DNA from: Folioceros fuciformis
Taxonomy: Eukaryota > Anthocerotophyta > Anthocerotopsida > Anthocerotales
NCBI GenBank assembly: GCA_049999805.1
Contig: JBNGIO010006249.1
Coordinates: 408,981-454,795 of the forward strand
Length of the DNA stretch: 45,815 bases
Reading direction: 5' to 3'
Under the pieces are notes generated by a model, which did not search any database, was not told where the DNA came from, and was given only the letters and a program-made list of their open reading frames with translations. A program made the translations under genes and the position numbers. This document shows, piece after piece, positions 1 through 11,285 of this stretch (positions are counted from its first letter, which is position 1; each line of letters starts with the position of its first letter).

Positions 1-81
1 TTTGGAGAGAGGATGTATGGTAGTGGAGAGAGGATGTAGGGTGGTGCGGACACATGAATAGCCAAGCCACAAGGCGGGTGT

Positions 82-122
<41 letters not shown>

Positions 123-1415
123 CTCGTGCCGGGGAGGGGATGCGGGCTGTTGGATGGCGGCCTCCAAAAGGAGGTACAGTACAGGATTAGTGTCGCTCCG
201 GTCTAGTCTAGGGTGAAGACCCGGGGTCGCAGCCCTACGGCATGCGCCGCGTCGGGACAGTCAAGGGCTGGGCTGAGCGGGAAGTTAGCCGGCCCGGTTG
301 GGTAGTTTCCGGGCTCAGGACGGGGAAGGGACGTTGCGCCACGGCGGGCGTATGCATGCATGCATGCATGATCTGCACATGGGCTGCTTGGATCAGATTG
401 GGGGAGACGGGTGACAGTGGAGTGGAGTGCAGTGGAGTGGAGTGGAGACCTTGGGGCCTTTTGGTTGATGCAGCCAGCCGTGGACGGGGGCGGGGGGAGG
501 AATCCGGGAATGACGCTTACACAGGGCAGGGAGTGAGTGAAGGGACGGGACAGGACAGGACAGGACGACACTGGACGAGGGATTTGTCTAGACTTGATCT
601 GTTGTGACGGAGAGTTGGACAATGGCTTCTTTCCTTCTGTACCCCCCATCTCCCCCCCCCACCCCGGTTACGTAGTCGTGTGTTTGCCAAGAGAAAGGGA
701 AGGGGGGAAGGGGGGAAGGAGCGAACGAAGGCAGCGAGCAAGGAAGGAATGCAGGAAGGAGGGAACCCATTTTGATTCCAGGAGAACCGAGAGAATGTTA
801 CCAAGAGAGATGCAGGTCGGGTTAAGAGAAGGGGTGCCTTTCTTGGAGCCTACCGAGAAACGAGAAGGAAACGGTAGGGAGGACGACAAGAGTGCGAGGT
901 GTCTGCGGGAGTACGGGCCCGGGCGGGCCACGCCGGGCCGGGCCGGGCCACGCCGGGCCGGGCCGGGCCACGCCGGGCCGGGCCGACCCAGGCGAGCTCA
1001 GGGAGTAGAGTTGGCCTTTGGCTGGATTCGCGAGCGCGCTCTTGGTATTCGTAGACCTGGTCCACCTCGGCACGACGGACCGGGAACTTTCACCCCCTCC
1101 TCCTGTGCCCGTCCCCGCATCTCGCATCTGCGTTCCAACGTCCTGGCCCGCCCCTCCCCCTGGCCCTTGGTTTTCTACTCTTATACATTTGCTTGCAGCA
1201 GTAAGCTCACTTTCAAGGCAGTTGCTCCCAGCGATAGCGCCCAGAGCTCCTCTGCTCTGTCCTTCCTTCCTGAAACCCAAGAGCTCTGTATTGCACACCC
1301 ATAGCGACTGCTTGGTTCTCACAATTGCAAGCCTCTTCTTCTTCTTCTCCTTCTCCTTCTTCTTCTGCTGCTTGGTCTCGGCCTCCGCCTCCGCCTCCGC
1401 CTCAGCTGGGCTGAC
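1..1415. other. Upstream region of the MYB gene with many simple repeats
   Basis: I see no convincing gene here. The stretch holds an AGCC tetranucleotide run (about 82-122), an ATGC run (353-370), GTGGA-type repeats (about 417-447), GGGAC/AGGAC pentamers (about 541-568), a GC-rich 20-bp tandem repeat (about 925-986) and a pyrimidine-rich CTT/CTC tract (about 1,338-1,402) just before the MYB start codon. That tract is probably in the MYB 5' leader. Open frames in this region are low-complexity products of the repeats. Confidence 0.6.
925..986. repeat. GC-rich 20-bp tandem repeat
   Basis: About three units of 20 bp, each built from GGGCC blocks with one CACGCC interruption. The GGGCCA junction recurs at 925-930, 945-950 and 965-970. 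It lies about 430 bp before the MYB start codon. Confidence 0.85.
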
Positions 1416-3891
1416 ATGACTAAATCGTCAGGACCCACGTCCTCAGGCGAGGAGGATGTGCGCAAGGGCGCTTGGACCGCCGAGGAGGACGAGAAGCTCC
1501 GGGCTTACATCGAAAAAAACGGCACTGGCCATTGGCGCAGTGTTGGGCGCAAAGCAGGTGGGTGGCCAGGGTCACACAATTGCAACTTTCCTTTCTTGTG
1601 TAGTGTGTAGCCCAGGGGATGCTGCACTTTCGATTCTCTTCAAAACAACAATCCTCCACCGCACGATCATGTTCTGCTGGTGTGAAGAAGGAAGGAGGAA
1701 TTGGAGGCAGATTTTAACTGGTTGCGCACTCCTGTTGTTGGCTTACAGGATTGCAAAGATGCGGGAAGAGCTGCCGCCTGCGCTGGACCAACTACCTCCG
1801 CCCTGACATCAAGCACGGAAGCTTCACTCCGGAGGAAGAGAAGCTCATCATCGAGCAGCACCTCACCATGGGCAGCAGGTGATTGCGCGCTTTCTCAGAA
1901 TTGAGACCGGCGTGCATGACACTTGTTTGCACTGTCGAGCAATTTCCGTGTTGGGTCTTCCGCATTTGAAAATTCCTGCTGAGCGTTTGGCCGCCAGCCA
2001 GAGTGGAAGACACGAGTGTTGGAGTTGCTGTTGCTTGTTTGTCTGCGTGAGTGAGCGTCAAACATGGTGGCTGGAAATGCTTGTTTTCCTGTGGTNNNNN
2101 NNNNNNNNNNNNNNNNNNNNNNNNNNNNNNNNNNNNNNNNNNNNNNNNNNNNNNNNNNNNNNNNNNNNNNNNNNNNNNNNNNNNNNNNNNNNNNNGCGGG
2201 CGCCTGATCTTTCTTCCTTGCTGTCTTCCAGATGGTCGCAGATCGCAAGCAAGCTCCCGGGCCGAACGGACAACGACATCAAGAACCATTGGAACACTCG
2301 GCTCCGGAAGAAGCTGGTGGATATGGGCATCGACCCGGTGACCCACAAGCCCATCTCGGAGATCCTCAGGAATATGGCGGGGAACATGGCGAACTGCAAG
2401 AGCGGGCCGGTACCCAAGCTCATGGCCGAAGCCAGGCGCTGCTTCGGCGACGCCACCATCAACAAGGCACTGCAGGACTACATGCTCCCACAAAGTGGAA
2501 GCAGCAACGCCACCGCCGTCGCCGCCGGTCAAGAAATGGAGGCCAAGATGGAGCGGGCAGACATCCAGGGGCCCCTCCACGCTCTGCCCACTCAGGCTGC
2601 TGACAACCTGGTCACCTTCGCTAGGATGCCCGACATGGCCACCTTCTGCCCCGGTATCAATACCGCCCTCTCCTCCAACTCCGACAGCTTCAGCGACGGC
2701 AGCGATGTCGACACGCAGTCCTCGGGCGGGGTGACCTCGCAACCGGGCGCGGCGGCGGGCTCGAGCTTATCCTCCCGGAGGAGACACAGTGGCAACGGTG
2801 GGCAGCAATTGTCAATTTTCGCGAGGCGCGGGCTGGCGGCTCACTCTATTGTTATCGACTCGGATGACGAGATCGAGTCCCCGAGGAGGGCAGTGCCGTC
2901 TGGTCTGGAGCCGTCGGTGCTGAACAGGAAGATGAGGCTGGTGCTCCGCGAGGCCATGACGCAGGGGGTCGGGTTGAGGAAGAGGACGGCTGAGACCTGC
3001 AGCACCAGCGAAGCTTCCCAGGCCGGGAGCAACAAGAGGCACCACAGAGACCTGGTGCAGTGCCAGGATTTCCAATCCCAGCATCACCAACAACTGCAAC
3101 AACAACAACAACAACAACAACAACAGCATCTGCACCAGCATCACACCTTAAGTTTTATGGGTTCCTCTCCCATGTCTTCCTGTGCCATGGTATCCGGCTA
3201 TGGTGGGTTCCAGTCGGAGGCCATGACAGTGGCTGCCCCGGCTCCTCTCCCGGCCGCTGAGGCTGGTTTTGGGATGGGAGAGGAGCAGGGGATGAGCTTC
3301 TCTGCCCCCGACTTCGCGTCTTCGCATCTGGTGCGGAGCTCGGGGCAGGAGGGCTACGCGATGCCGGCTGCCAGCTCTAGCGACTGGTCGGAGGAGAGTT
3401 TGAGGCAGCTGCTGGAGCCGAGCAGTGGGTTCTGGAATGTGGAGCAGCAACACCAAGGGAGGGGGTCTGGGTCTTCCCAGGCCAGAACTTCGTCCGGGAA
3501 TGCGAGCATGCCAATAAACGATACCTGCTCCTTGTGGTTCATTCCCAGAGGAGGAGATGGGTCTGCTCCTGCCGGGGCTCAAAGCACGTCCTTGCCGCTG
3601 GATTCGCCGATGGGGGCTGCCAGATGTGTGGCGAATGTGGTGGATGATATCTATGAGATTTCGCCCCTGGCGACGCCACGAAGCTGGGCGGGGAGCTTCC
3701 CGACCAATGTTGCATCCGAGACACACAATTCGCGGTTGCAGCAGCAACAAGCCAGCCTGTCCAGCACGCCCGACATTCCGGCTTGCTGGCAGGATGGGTT
3801 TCTGAGCACGCCCAAGAGCATGGGGCCCGACATGGCGCACTTCGACTTGCCCAGCCCCAAGCTTGTCCCTATCTGGGCCTTCCACGACTGA
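1416..3891 (+). CDS. R2R3-MYB transcription factor
   Basis: Nuclear DNA-binding regulator. The CDS joins 1416-1557, 1749-1878 and 2232-3891 (643 residues); phases 1 and 2 match the two intron positions common in plant R2R3-MYBs. R2 (about residues 17-67) keeps the regularly spaced tryptophans and ends [12 protein letters not shown]3 (about 68-118) starts with Phe in place of the first Trp, as usual in R3, and contains [14 protein letters not shown]. The domain is followed by [10 protein letters not shown], a motif shared by several plant MYB subgroups, so the subgroup is not resolved. The long C-terminal region is Ser/Gly-rich with a polyglutamine tract (CAA repeats, about 3,094-3,126), plausibly an activation domain. 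Intron 2 contains a 100-N gap, so its length is unknown, but exon sequences on both sides join in frame. Confidence 0.93.
2096..2195. other. Assembly gap (100 N) inside MYB intron 2
   Basis: Exactly 100 N, a typical placeholder length. The flanks do not repeat each other. It falls between the exon-2 donor at 1,879 and the exon-3 acceptor at 2,230-2,231, so no coding sequence need be missing. Confidence 0.95.
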
Positions 3892-4807
3892 GCTCAAGTT
3901 TCATCCAAGGCTCCAGGAGCCTGTGGTGGGCATGGCAGATTCCTTTCTTCGGTGGATGATTGGAATGGAATGGTCTGCCTGCATCAAGCCTACAATTTTC
4001 TTCCCCAACATTCTGTGGCAGCATTGTCAGATTCTGCAGGGACAGATCATGGTGCCTCCAATCCGTGTAACATATCCGTCCTAGTAGCGATCTTCCTCAC
4101 GAGTGCTGCTCTCCTTTCAGACAGAGTCTGGCGGCTACATCTTCTAGACAGTTGCAGTGAGCCCACTCACTGCTCGGGACCTGGCCAAATGGGCCTGTGT
4201 AAATATCCATTTCGAAGAGTCTAGCCTTAAATTTGTTCACACCTTCTTCTTGACCAGTATGTCGGAGGTGGACCAAGGACGAGCTCGCAAAGACGAGGTG
4301 TTTCCTGTTGCACTCTTCAGTCAGTTCATGGGAATCACATGAAGAACAGTACAAGCTCGGTCCAGAACTCCATCTTCGACCGGCAAGATGAAGCTGTCCC
4401 TACCACCATCCTACTCCCTGGAGAAGATTTAGTGGATATATTAAATATACGAATATGTTGTTGATTTGAATATTGCGTCTTACTATTCTTGTACTCTTGG
4501 ACACTACTTGGAGAGTACGTAGTCGTTGAAGGTGAGGATTCAGTGGTAGGATCTCTGACCCTTTGGTGCATGGGCTTTGGTCTTCCAGCTATGTATGCAC
4601 ATGTATGTCTGCCGCCAGGGTTTTGGTCTTCTTTGAAATGCCTATCTTTTTACATGGAAGTCAATGGTCATATGTGGCTCACAAACTTCACTATCCCTCT
4701 GAGTTCCCCTTCCAGTGGCGTACAGTACAAAATACTATGGCATAGGCTTCGGGTTGTGTTATTCCCTGATAAGAGCTATACCAAGTCTGTTCTTGGAATC
4801 GAAAGCT
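3892..4807. other. MYB 3' region and intergenic DNA
   Basis: Presumably holds the MYB 3' UTR and the leader of the next gene. AT-rich text around 4,430-4,475 could contain polyadenylation signals for the MYB gene. I see no further gene. Confidence 0.4.
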
Positions 4808-5576
4808 ATGGAGGATGGTGCATCAACCACTTCAAATGTCGGCATTGTCACAAATAAGCTGTATGTGGACACGGACTTCAAGAAAAAAATTCCTTCGACT
4901 TGCCTGACTACTAGTCAATTTGAGGCGCGAATGCGGCCTCTTGCCCAGGCGATCACCTCAGGGAAGGCTAATGTAGTCTTAGGAGACGCCTTGTGCCGAG
5001 GGATCATTGTCTACCAAGAAGCTATTGATCCTGAAAACGCATTGAGGATCGCTGATTCCTTGGAACAACCACCTTCTTTTACAAGGCTAATGGTCTTTGC
5101 CCAGAAGCAGAAGAAATTCGCCTGTAGACAGCAGAAAATTGCTCGCAAAGACAGCAAACGAGAAGACACCTTGGTTGCCGCCCTTGCAAAGACATTGCAC
5201 AGCAATCGAAGACTACTCCAGGAATGTCTCGAGGATTACTTCTAGCTCCGAGAAGCGAATGAAATATCTTCGGGAACGTTGGCAAGAGGAGCGAGACCGT
5301 CTGAAGCGCAGGCTCAGAGCCACTGGTAAGGAGTACCCTATGGTGTCGATGTACAGGCCACTCGACAAGGCAAAGCTGATCAAGTGCGCCCTCGACAAGT
5401 TAAACGCTCGACTGGTGGCTGCTGGTGAGCAACCCAAGAGCCCTGGGGATGATGCCATTACGCAAGCTGTTGATGTGTATGGAGAGGAGGTGGAAGAGGA
5501 GTACCTCATGAATTATGTCCAGCGGGACGATGTGAGGAATGATCTCCTAGCCTATGGAGACAAAGGGAATCATTAA
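4808..5576 (+). CDS. Unrecognised protein gene with one apparent frameshift
   Basis: I do not recognise this protein. One frame reads from an ATG at 4,808 (start MEDGAST; an in-frame ATG also lies at 4,715) to a stop at 5,245. The next frame then carries a similar-style coding sequence (SSEKRMKYLRERWQEERDRL onward) to a stop at 5,576. The switch point is about 5,200-5,245, and a single-base indel there would give one protein of about 255 residues. The middle is Lys/Arg/Gln-rich and probably helical (KQKKFACRQQKIARKDSKRE); the C-terminal part is charged and includes EEVEEEYLMNYVQRDDV. No good splice pair explains the switch. It could be a lineage-specific gene, a decayed gene or a gene with an assembly indel. 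Its stop lies just before repeat copy A. Confidence 0.4.
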
Positions 5577-5659
5577 GTTGCTGCGGGATGAGAGAAACAG
5601 GTTTCGTGCCAGGCATTTTCGTGACGTTGTGGACATCGTTCAGGGAGAGCGTGCTTTTT

Positions 5660-6800
5660 GGTAAGCCAAGCTTAGGAAGGACCCCTCTAGACGGAGTAAA
5701 TGGAAGGGGCCTCTATGTAGCTCGAGTTAGAGTGTTTGCTTGTTTCTCATCCTGGAACCAGTTTTTCAGCCTTGCTTGAAACCTATTTCTCCCCCTTTTT
5801 CATTCTGGAAGAGCGTGAATTCCCACGACTTGCGACGCTGTAACATGCCTCTTTCACCTTTCTCATTCTGGAACAAGGAACATGTCCCATGGTCCTCATC
5901 CTGGAACCATACTTGCCTTCCACACGTTTCTCAGTATCCTCTTCTAGGATATGATAACCCTTGCTTGCAACATGGGTTTTGGTCCTCATCCACATCCTGA
6001 GACATTTTTCCCACCCTGGAAACCTCCTTGCCTACGGTTGTGTACCGAGAGAGGAACCAGCCACAGAAACATCGTTCTCGATTCTATCACGGTCTCCAAC
6101 GACCCGTCAACTGCTTGCAATAGTAAATCATGAACAGTCCACTACTCCTGTGCATAACCAGGTGTGGAGAACAGAGTGTCGGATCTTTGTCGTCTCATTG
6201 CGCACATAAGACGAATCTGTACATAAAAATTATGCGGCAAGTGGCAGACTTCACCGCCGGTTACGGCTCGTAATGCCAACGAGCAGGGAGCGGACTGCAG
6301 CACGTCGGACCACTCATGTTTCTGTGGGAGCACGCAAAAAATTCTGAACCGCTGGCCTGTTCTAGACCTTTCTTGCACAGAAATGGTATGATGTAAAGTT
6401 CACAGCAACACTGTCTAGTCAAATCTAAGCAGGCTTCAGCAGAGTCGATCATAAGTATTGCGTGGATGGCAAAGTTTAGAGACGAAGTGCCGCCTGCCTC
6501 AGCCAGCTGCAGGGCAACACTGTCATGTGGAAGGGATCCTGGGCAAACAAGTTTCCATTACGGCAGGAAAAGCTGCTCCTCTCAGCAGCTTCTGCATGAC
6601 CCCACCGGATAACTGAGTCAAGAACGTGATTCACAGCACGTCCTTGGCTTGCATCACCACGCCCGGGGCCTTCTGCATAGTTACCATCTTCCTGGAGCTT
6701 GACTTTAGGAACCCATTATTCTACTGAGCAGTGCACTGAGGGATGAGATGAGACGTTGCATTGGCATATATTCTGATGAGTTGCATGCGTCACCACGTTC
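5660..6800 (+). repeat. Diverged direct repeat, copy A
   Basis: This block is colinear with copy B (about 9,970-11,285). Shared landmarks in the same order include CTAGACGGAGTA (5,686 here; 9,995 in B), GTAGCTCGAG, the GCCTGTTCT(A/G)GACCT segment (about 6,355), ATGATGT(A/G)AAGTTCACA, AAGGGATCCTGG, GCATGACCCCACC/GCGTGACCCCACC and GCGTCACCAC near the right end. Inside is a decayed tandem series of about 35-60 bp units, most ending ATCCTGGAAC or ATTCTGGAAC (about 5,745-6,020). Identity is clearly below that of a recent duplication. It could be a segmental duplication or an unclassified transposon; I see no transposase or clear terminal repeats. Confidence 0.7.
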
Positions 6801-8308
6801 TCCTTACGGTGGTGTGCACATAATCAGAGGACTGCCTCTGGGAGGTCTTTTATTACATGAATATTCCTTTGTCTCAACGGTTTCCTCCAGCTCTATATCG
6901 CATGTAGATCGATGTTGTGGACTGTTAGCATGTGGGGCTCATACAGTCTCCGTTACAGCTTGCGATTCGAGCAACCCTTTGTTGCTCGGATTGCACAGAC
7001 TGCCGAAGTAAACAAAGGTGTTCCTTTGCCTCACAAGTGAACCCAGATTTGAGCACGGAGCTCGAAACCCCAAGGCCGGCCAAGGCCGTACCGAACAGAA
7101 GTTTGAGCTACATTGTTTGACAACGGTCGTGTGCATCGCCTCTTTCAAAATAGGAGATGTTTGTGTGTTGACGACCTTTTGATCGCCTGTCATGTGTGTG
7201 AGGCATGTCAGGTGCAGGAGCATCGGGTTGATGTGATAACTAGATGACGACTCTCCCACAGCCAGAGAAGGAAACTTCAAGGTCTTCCTAGTATTATCGA
7301 CCACTGTGGTTCCAAGAGGTACATGTGCTTCCAGCTCATATGTTCAGAAAGGTCTTCAGCCTCACCAAATACCACTGCAAGTTGGGCGATCATGACCCAG
7401 ACCGAGCTCCACATCCTAGGACTCTCTCTGGTCGTCGAAGAAAACAAACGCAAAGAAGACTCGCGATTGACTTACCGAATGCAAGATGCCTTTAGATGCC
7501 TTAGAACCCGAGAGAAGATGCCGTGTGTCGTCATGTTCTGCCCCGTACCCGGGACAAACAAACAACTTTATTGAAGCTCACCGATCAAATAGATATCGCA
7601 ACAAGGAAACTCGGGCTCCGTGCACATGCTTCTATGGACTGAATTACACAAATGTACGTCACCATCAATCCACACATCTCTCGCTCTTAGGGTGGTCGGT
7701 ACTGTTCTAGCCTCCCAGTTATTTCTCTCTCTAAACGTTAAAATTCACCTGCATCCGCCAGGGCTCCCTTCTATTGAATTTGATGAGAGAATAGCATCAT
7801 GCGAAAAGCACTAAAACATGGCATCCTTGCCCACGGAGAGATCATTCATCCGGAAACAGCAGATGTTGTGTGTTGTGTCCCCGTGTGGGAGCTGTGAACT
7901 TGTATCCGCTGTGCCCAAGTGTCGAAGCTTTCTTGGGCTCCATCTCAACGACATTTCAACCTCAGTTTCTAACTCATGTCCGCTTTGCTACTTTGATTCG
8001 CTGCTGTACATTCTCGTGACACTGCTCATGTGATGACCATTCAGAGAAGGTAAAATAGTTCTTTTAAGACTCTATCATGTGTGCAATTCTCGTCTAGCCC
8101 GTTTCTCCTTCTTGCCGTTGCCTTTCTCCTCTTTCCCTTTCCTTGACCCAGCTCCCACTCCTCGTTTTACAATACGTGCTCCCTAACAAGAACGTCCCTT
8201 TCGAAGAAGAGTGTGCTTCCTTTCTTCTCACCGTTGGCCTCAGTCTCCTTCGTGGAACTCGTAGGCACTTACGGCCCGTTGATGCAATGGACAAGTATCA
8301 GAGACGGT
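6801..8308. other. Intergenic region without a recognised gene
   Basis: Only short frames occur and none resembles a family I know. On the minus strand this is the downstream flank of the RRS1 homologue, so part of it may be 3' UTR; a GTAAGT-type donor near 8,272 on that strand could mean the RRS1 transcript continues further. The core AATAAA reads on the minus strand near 7,570. Confidence 0.35.
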
Positions 8309-9762
8309 TCAAACAGGGCTCTGAAAAGCTGTCACGGACTGCACATCACAAAAAGGTGCCTTGTTCACATCCAGCATCCCTGTATCGTGGCGAGAAATGA
8401 CTTTATCGAGCACACTCCGCATTTGGAACTTCCCTTGACCTCCATTTCCTCGTGCTGGTGCTACTGTAAGGAACTGCAACCCCCAACACACACGCTGCTC
8501 AAAACGGACTGAAACTAAGACACAAGCATCAACGTTGACAGAAACCAGGCTCTTTGGGACCTAAACCCTCCAATGTTTCCCCGGGAAGCTTTTTGACAAT
8601 TTAACAATACACGCCGTAGCAGCGGCAGCATGACCTATTTGATCCTTACTGAGTCTCTTCAAAGGCTCCTTAAACACCTGTGATTGGTACTTGAGTTGCC
8701 GCTAGCTGCAAAGTGCTGCCACAAAGACGGCACGACGGACGAGTCAATCCCTCGCGCAACCTTCCACAACACACTGTTGAAGTTGGCCTTAAAAGGAAAA
8801 CCTTGGTAGTGTTCCCTTCCCACAAGCCTTGGCTGCCTTCTTCAGATTTTGCAACCTATAGGCTTCATTCTTTGCCACACGTTGTTTCCTGGCAGCTCTT
8901 TTCTTTGCGAGTGGATCCTCATTCAGATCTGATGACGATCAGCAGGCAAGTTCAAATGAGGGCAGAAACGGGAGACAGCATTTTGAAATCACACAACGAA
9001 ACTGGCCCTTCAATAGTTCTGAACAGCGAGGGGCACCAGATTCTGAGCAGAGACGTTCTCGACTCAGCAGAAGCAGAAAGAACAGTACCGTCAATTGGGT
9101 TAGCCTCACGAATGGATATTTCGTTTTCATCTGGAACCCTCTTGTACGCCCACCTCTTTCTCCTTTCTTGAGAACTATCATCAAATTCTAGCTTGCTCCT
9201 CTTCCGCTTTTGAATGCCTGTCCTTGCCGGCAATGAGCTACGAATCTCAGATGTCCACTTCCTACGACCGTGGAAATATGAAACCTACCCTTCGTTTGGG
9301 CAAAGAGCTCCCACTTCGTCGGAGGCTTGGCTTGGGCAACTGCAACCACAAACAAATCCTCCAACCCTCAGAAATCTGTAATCAAGGTCGGCTCAGGCAG
9401 GGCGGTCACTTCTGTCAAACGTGCAGGAGAGACTGAACAGGCTGTTGGCTAGTGCCTGTACCACCGACGTAGCACCCTCCAGGCACACAAGTTCGCACTC
9501 CTCTCTACCCTTTCCCAAATCATGAACAGCGGCCAACAGTTGGTCACGTTGCACCAGAAGTCAGCCCTGTCTTCAGCTCCACAACCGGAATCGTCACTCA
9601 AATCACTGTTAGCCCAATTTACCGGGTGGAGCTGGACGGAATTTCCTCGTCTCTTAGCTGGAAGATCAGTAGGTTGCCAGAGTCTATCTGACAGAAATCT
9701 GAAACTGACTGCGCGGTAGCATCTGCGGCCACTGTTTCCATGTCCCTCAGCTCTTTCTCCAT
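8309..9762 (-). pseudogene. RRS1: RRS1-like ribosome biogenesis protein, frame interrupted
   Basis: RRS1 acts in the nucleolus in 60S subunit assembly with 5S RNP loading factors. No long frame exists, but spliced pieces in family order do: an N-terminal piece with GNLL (9,762-9,619); TREECELV...ALANSLFSL (about 9,510-9,400); QAKPPTKWELFAQTKG (about 9,347-9,300); GIQKRKRSKLEFDD...KRWAYKRV (about 9,210-9,083); DLNEDPLAKKRAARKQRVAK...LQNLKKAAK (about 8,929-8,797); TLQLAATQVPIT; and QMRSVLDKVISRHDTGMLDV near the end. Several junctions have GT-AG sites with matching phase. Defects: the LPxPTTxLPR segment is missing or shifted with a TGA near 9,370, and one-base frame changes occur near 8,670 (TTT run) and 8,605 (AAAAA run). 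These may be true decay or homopolymer assembly errors. The C-terminal Lys-rich tail is not resolved. Confidence 0.75.
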
Positions 9763-9969
9763 TCGCCAAGGATCCAACTCGCAGCACCCTCCACTCCTCG
9801 GCCTCAGACGGCTCAAATTTGCATTTCAGGTGGTCAGCCTACTTGATATCTATGCTGGATCCCTGCACCAACGGATCGCTGGTGAAGGAAGGCCAGTGTC
9901 CCGTGTGAAATCTCTTCCAAGCCTTGTATGCATTGCCAAGAGACCCCGTGCGCAATTGCAGCGTGCTCA

Positions 9970-11285
9970 GCGGGAAAGCCATTTAAGGACCTTCCTAGAC
10001 GGAGTACATGTAGCTCGAGGTAGAGTGCAAGATACTTGTATACCGCATCAAGTTTCTAACCCTGAACGAACTCTTGCCTGCAAGATGTTGCTTCATCTTG
10101 CACATAACGGAAGAAAGCTCGCCCCCACAACTTGCCTGCAAACTGTTGCTTAGTCTTGCTCATCCCGGAAGAATGCTCACCCACAGCTAGCCTGAAACAT
10201 GTTTCTGTTTATTTTTTGTGCTTTCCTGGAACTCAACATGATTCTGTTGTTCTCCGACTGGGACAATACGCGCCTAGGACTTGCTTGCAACATGCTTTGT
10301 ATCTTGCTCATCCTGGAACAATAACAATGCTCGGCTACAACATATTCCTCACCCTGGAACAATACCGGGTGTCTGTAACACATTTTTCCTCATGGAACAC
10401 CGCTTGCTTGCATAGTGTTCCTCTACCTTCGTCATCCCGGAAGGACGCTTATCAGCCCCTTCTTAGCAAGACGGCAACCAGTCAGCATGAACAGCCTTGT
10501 TTGATACAGTCGCCCGCTCGGGTCTACTGACGATGCAAACGTGCACGACGATGCCAGCCTAGATTTGTCGCGATCTCCAACGGATCGTGAAGAAGTTGCA
10601 ACTCGAATGGACAAAAGACTACCGTGCACAACCAGGAGAAGGAAACAGATTCTCACATCGGTATTGGGCTATTGACGAATCTGTGGATGACCATGATGAT
10701 GGACGTGGTAGACAACAGCACAGGTCGCATAGGCTACGGGCACGCTAACGGGATCCAGCATGCCGAGCCGCTCGCATCCTTGTAAGAGCATGCAAAAATT
10801 CCCTGAAACAGCCTGTTCTGGACCTACCTTCAACAATATAGCATGATGTGAAGTTCACACCGGCAAGAGTCATACAGTTGCAGTCAATCTAGGCAGGCCT
10901 CAACAGAGCCCTCCATAAGGACTGTGTGGACGGCACCAGGGCCCCGCGTCCCTCATTTACCTCCAGGGCAAGAACTTCAGGTGCAAGGGATCCTGGACAA
11001 AACAAGTTCCTATTAGGATAGAAAACGCCCTCGTAGAAAATGAGCCACCCATTCAAGCATCTTCTGCGTGACCCCACCAGATAAGCAGGGCAGAGTCAAG
11101 CCCATCACTGGACGTTCTGGAATGCATCACGAGGGCGCTGGCCTTCTGCACAATTGAAATACAGTTTACCGTCAGGCAAGAGCTTTGCTTGAGAAACCTG
11201 CCTTCCTACCGCGCAGTATCATCAGATGAGGTCTTACAGTGGCGTGTTTTCATGCGACCGGCGTCACCACTTTCCTCTTATCGTT
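9970..11285 (+). repeat. Diverged direct repeat, copy B
   Basis: Partner of copy A, in the same orientation about 4.3 kb away. It carries a longer version of the internal decayed tandem series (about 10,040-10,445), with units such as CTTGCTTGCAACATG...TCATCCTGGAACA. Its right end reaches the last codons and stop of the GH17 glucanase on the other strand, so the similarity in copy A near 6,785-6,800 includes that tip. Between 10,445 and 11,200 I see no gene. Confidence 0.7.

Noticed and set aside
537-1304. 255-residue frame upstream of the MYB gene
   Set aside because: Its content comes from GC-rich tandem repeats and low-complexity DNA; the opposite strand is open over the same repeats.
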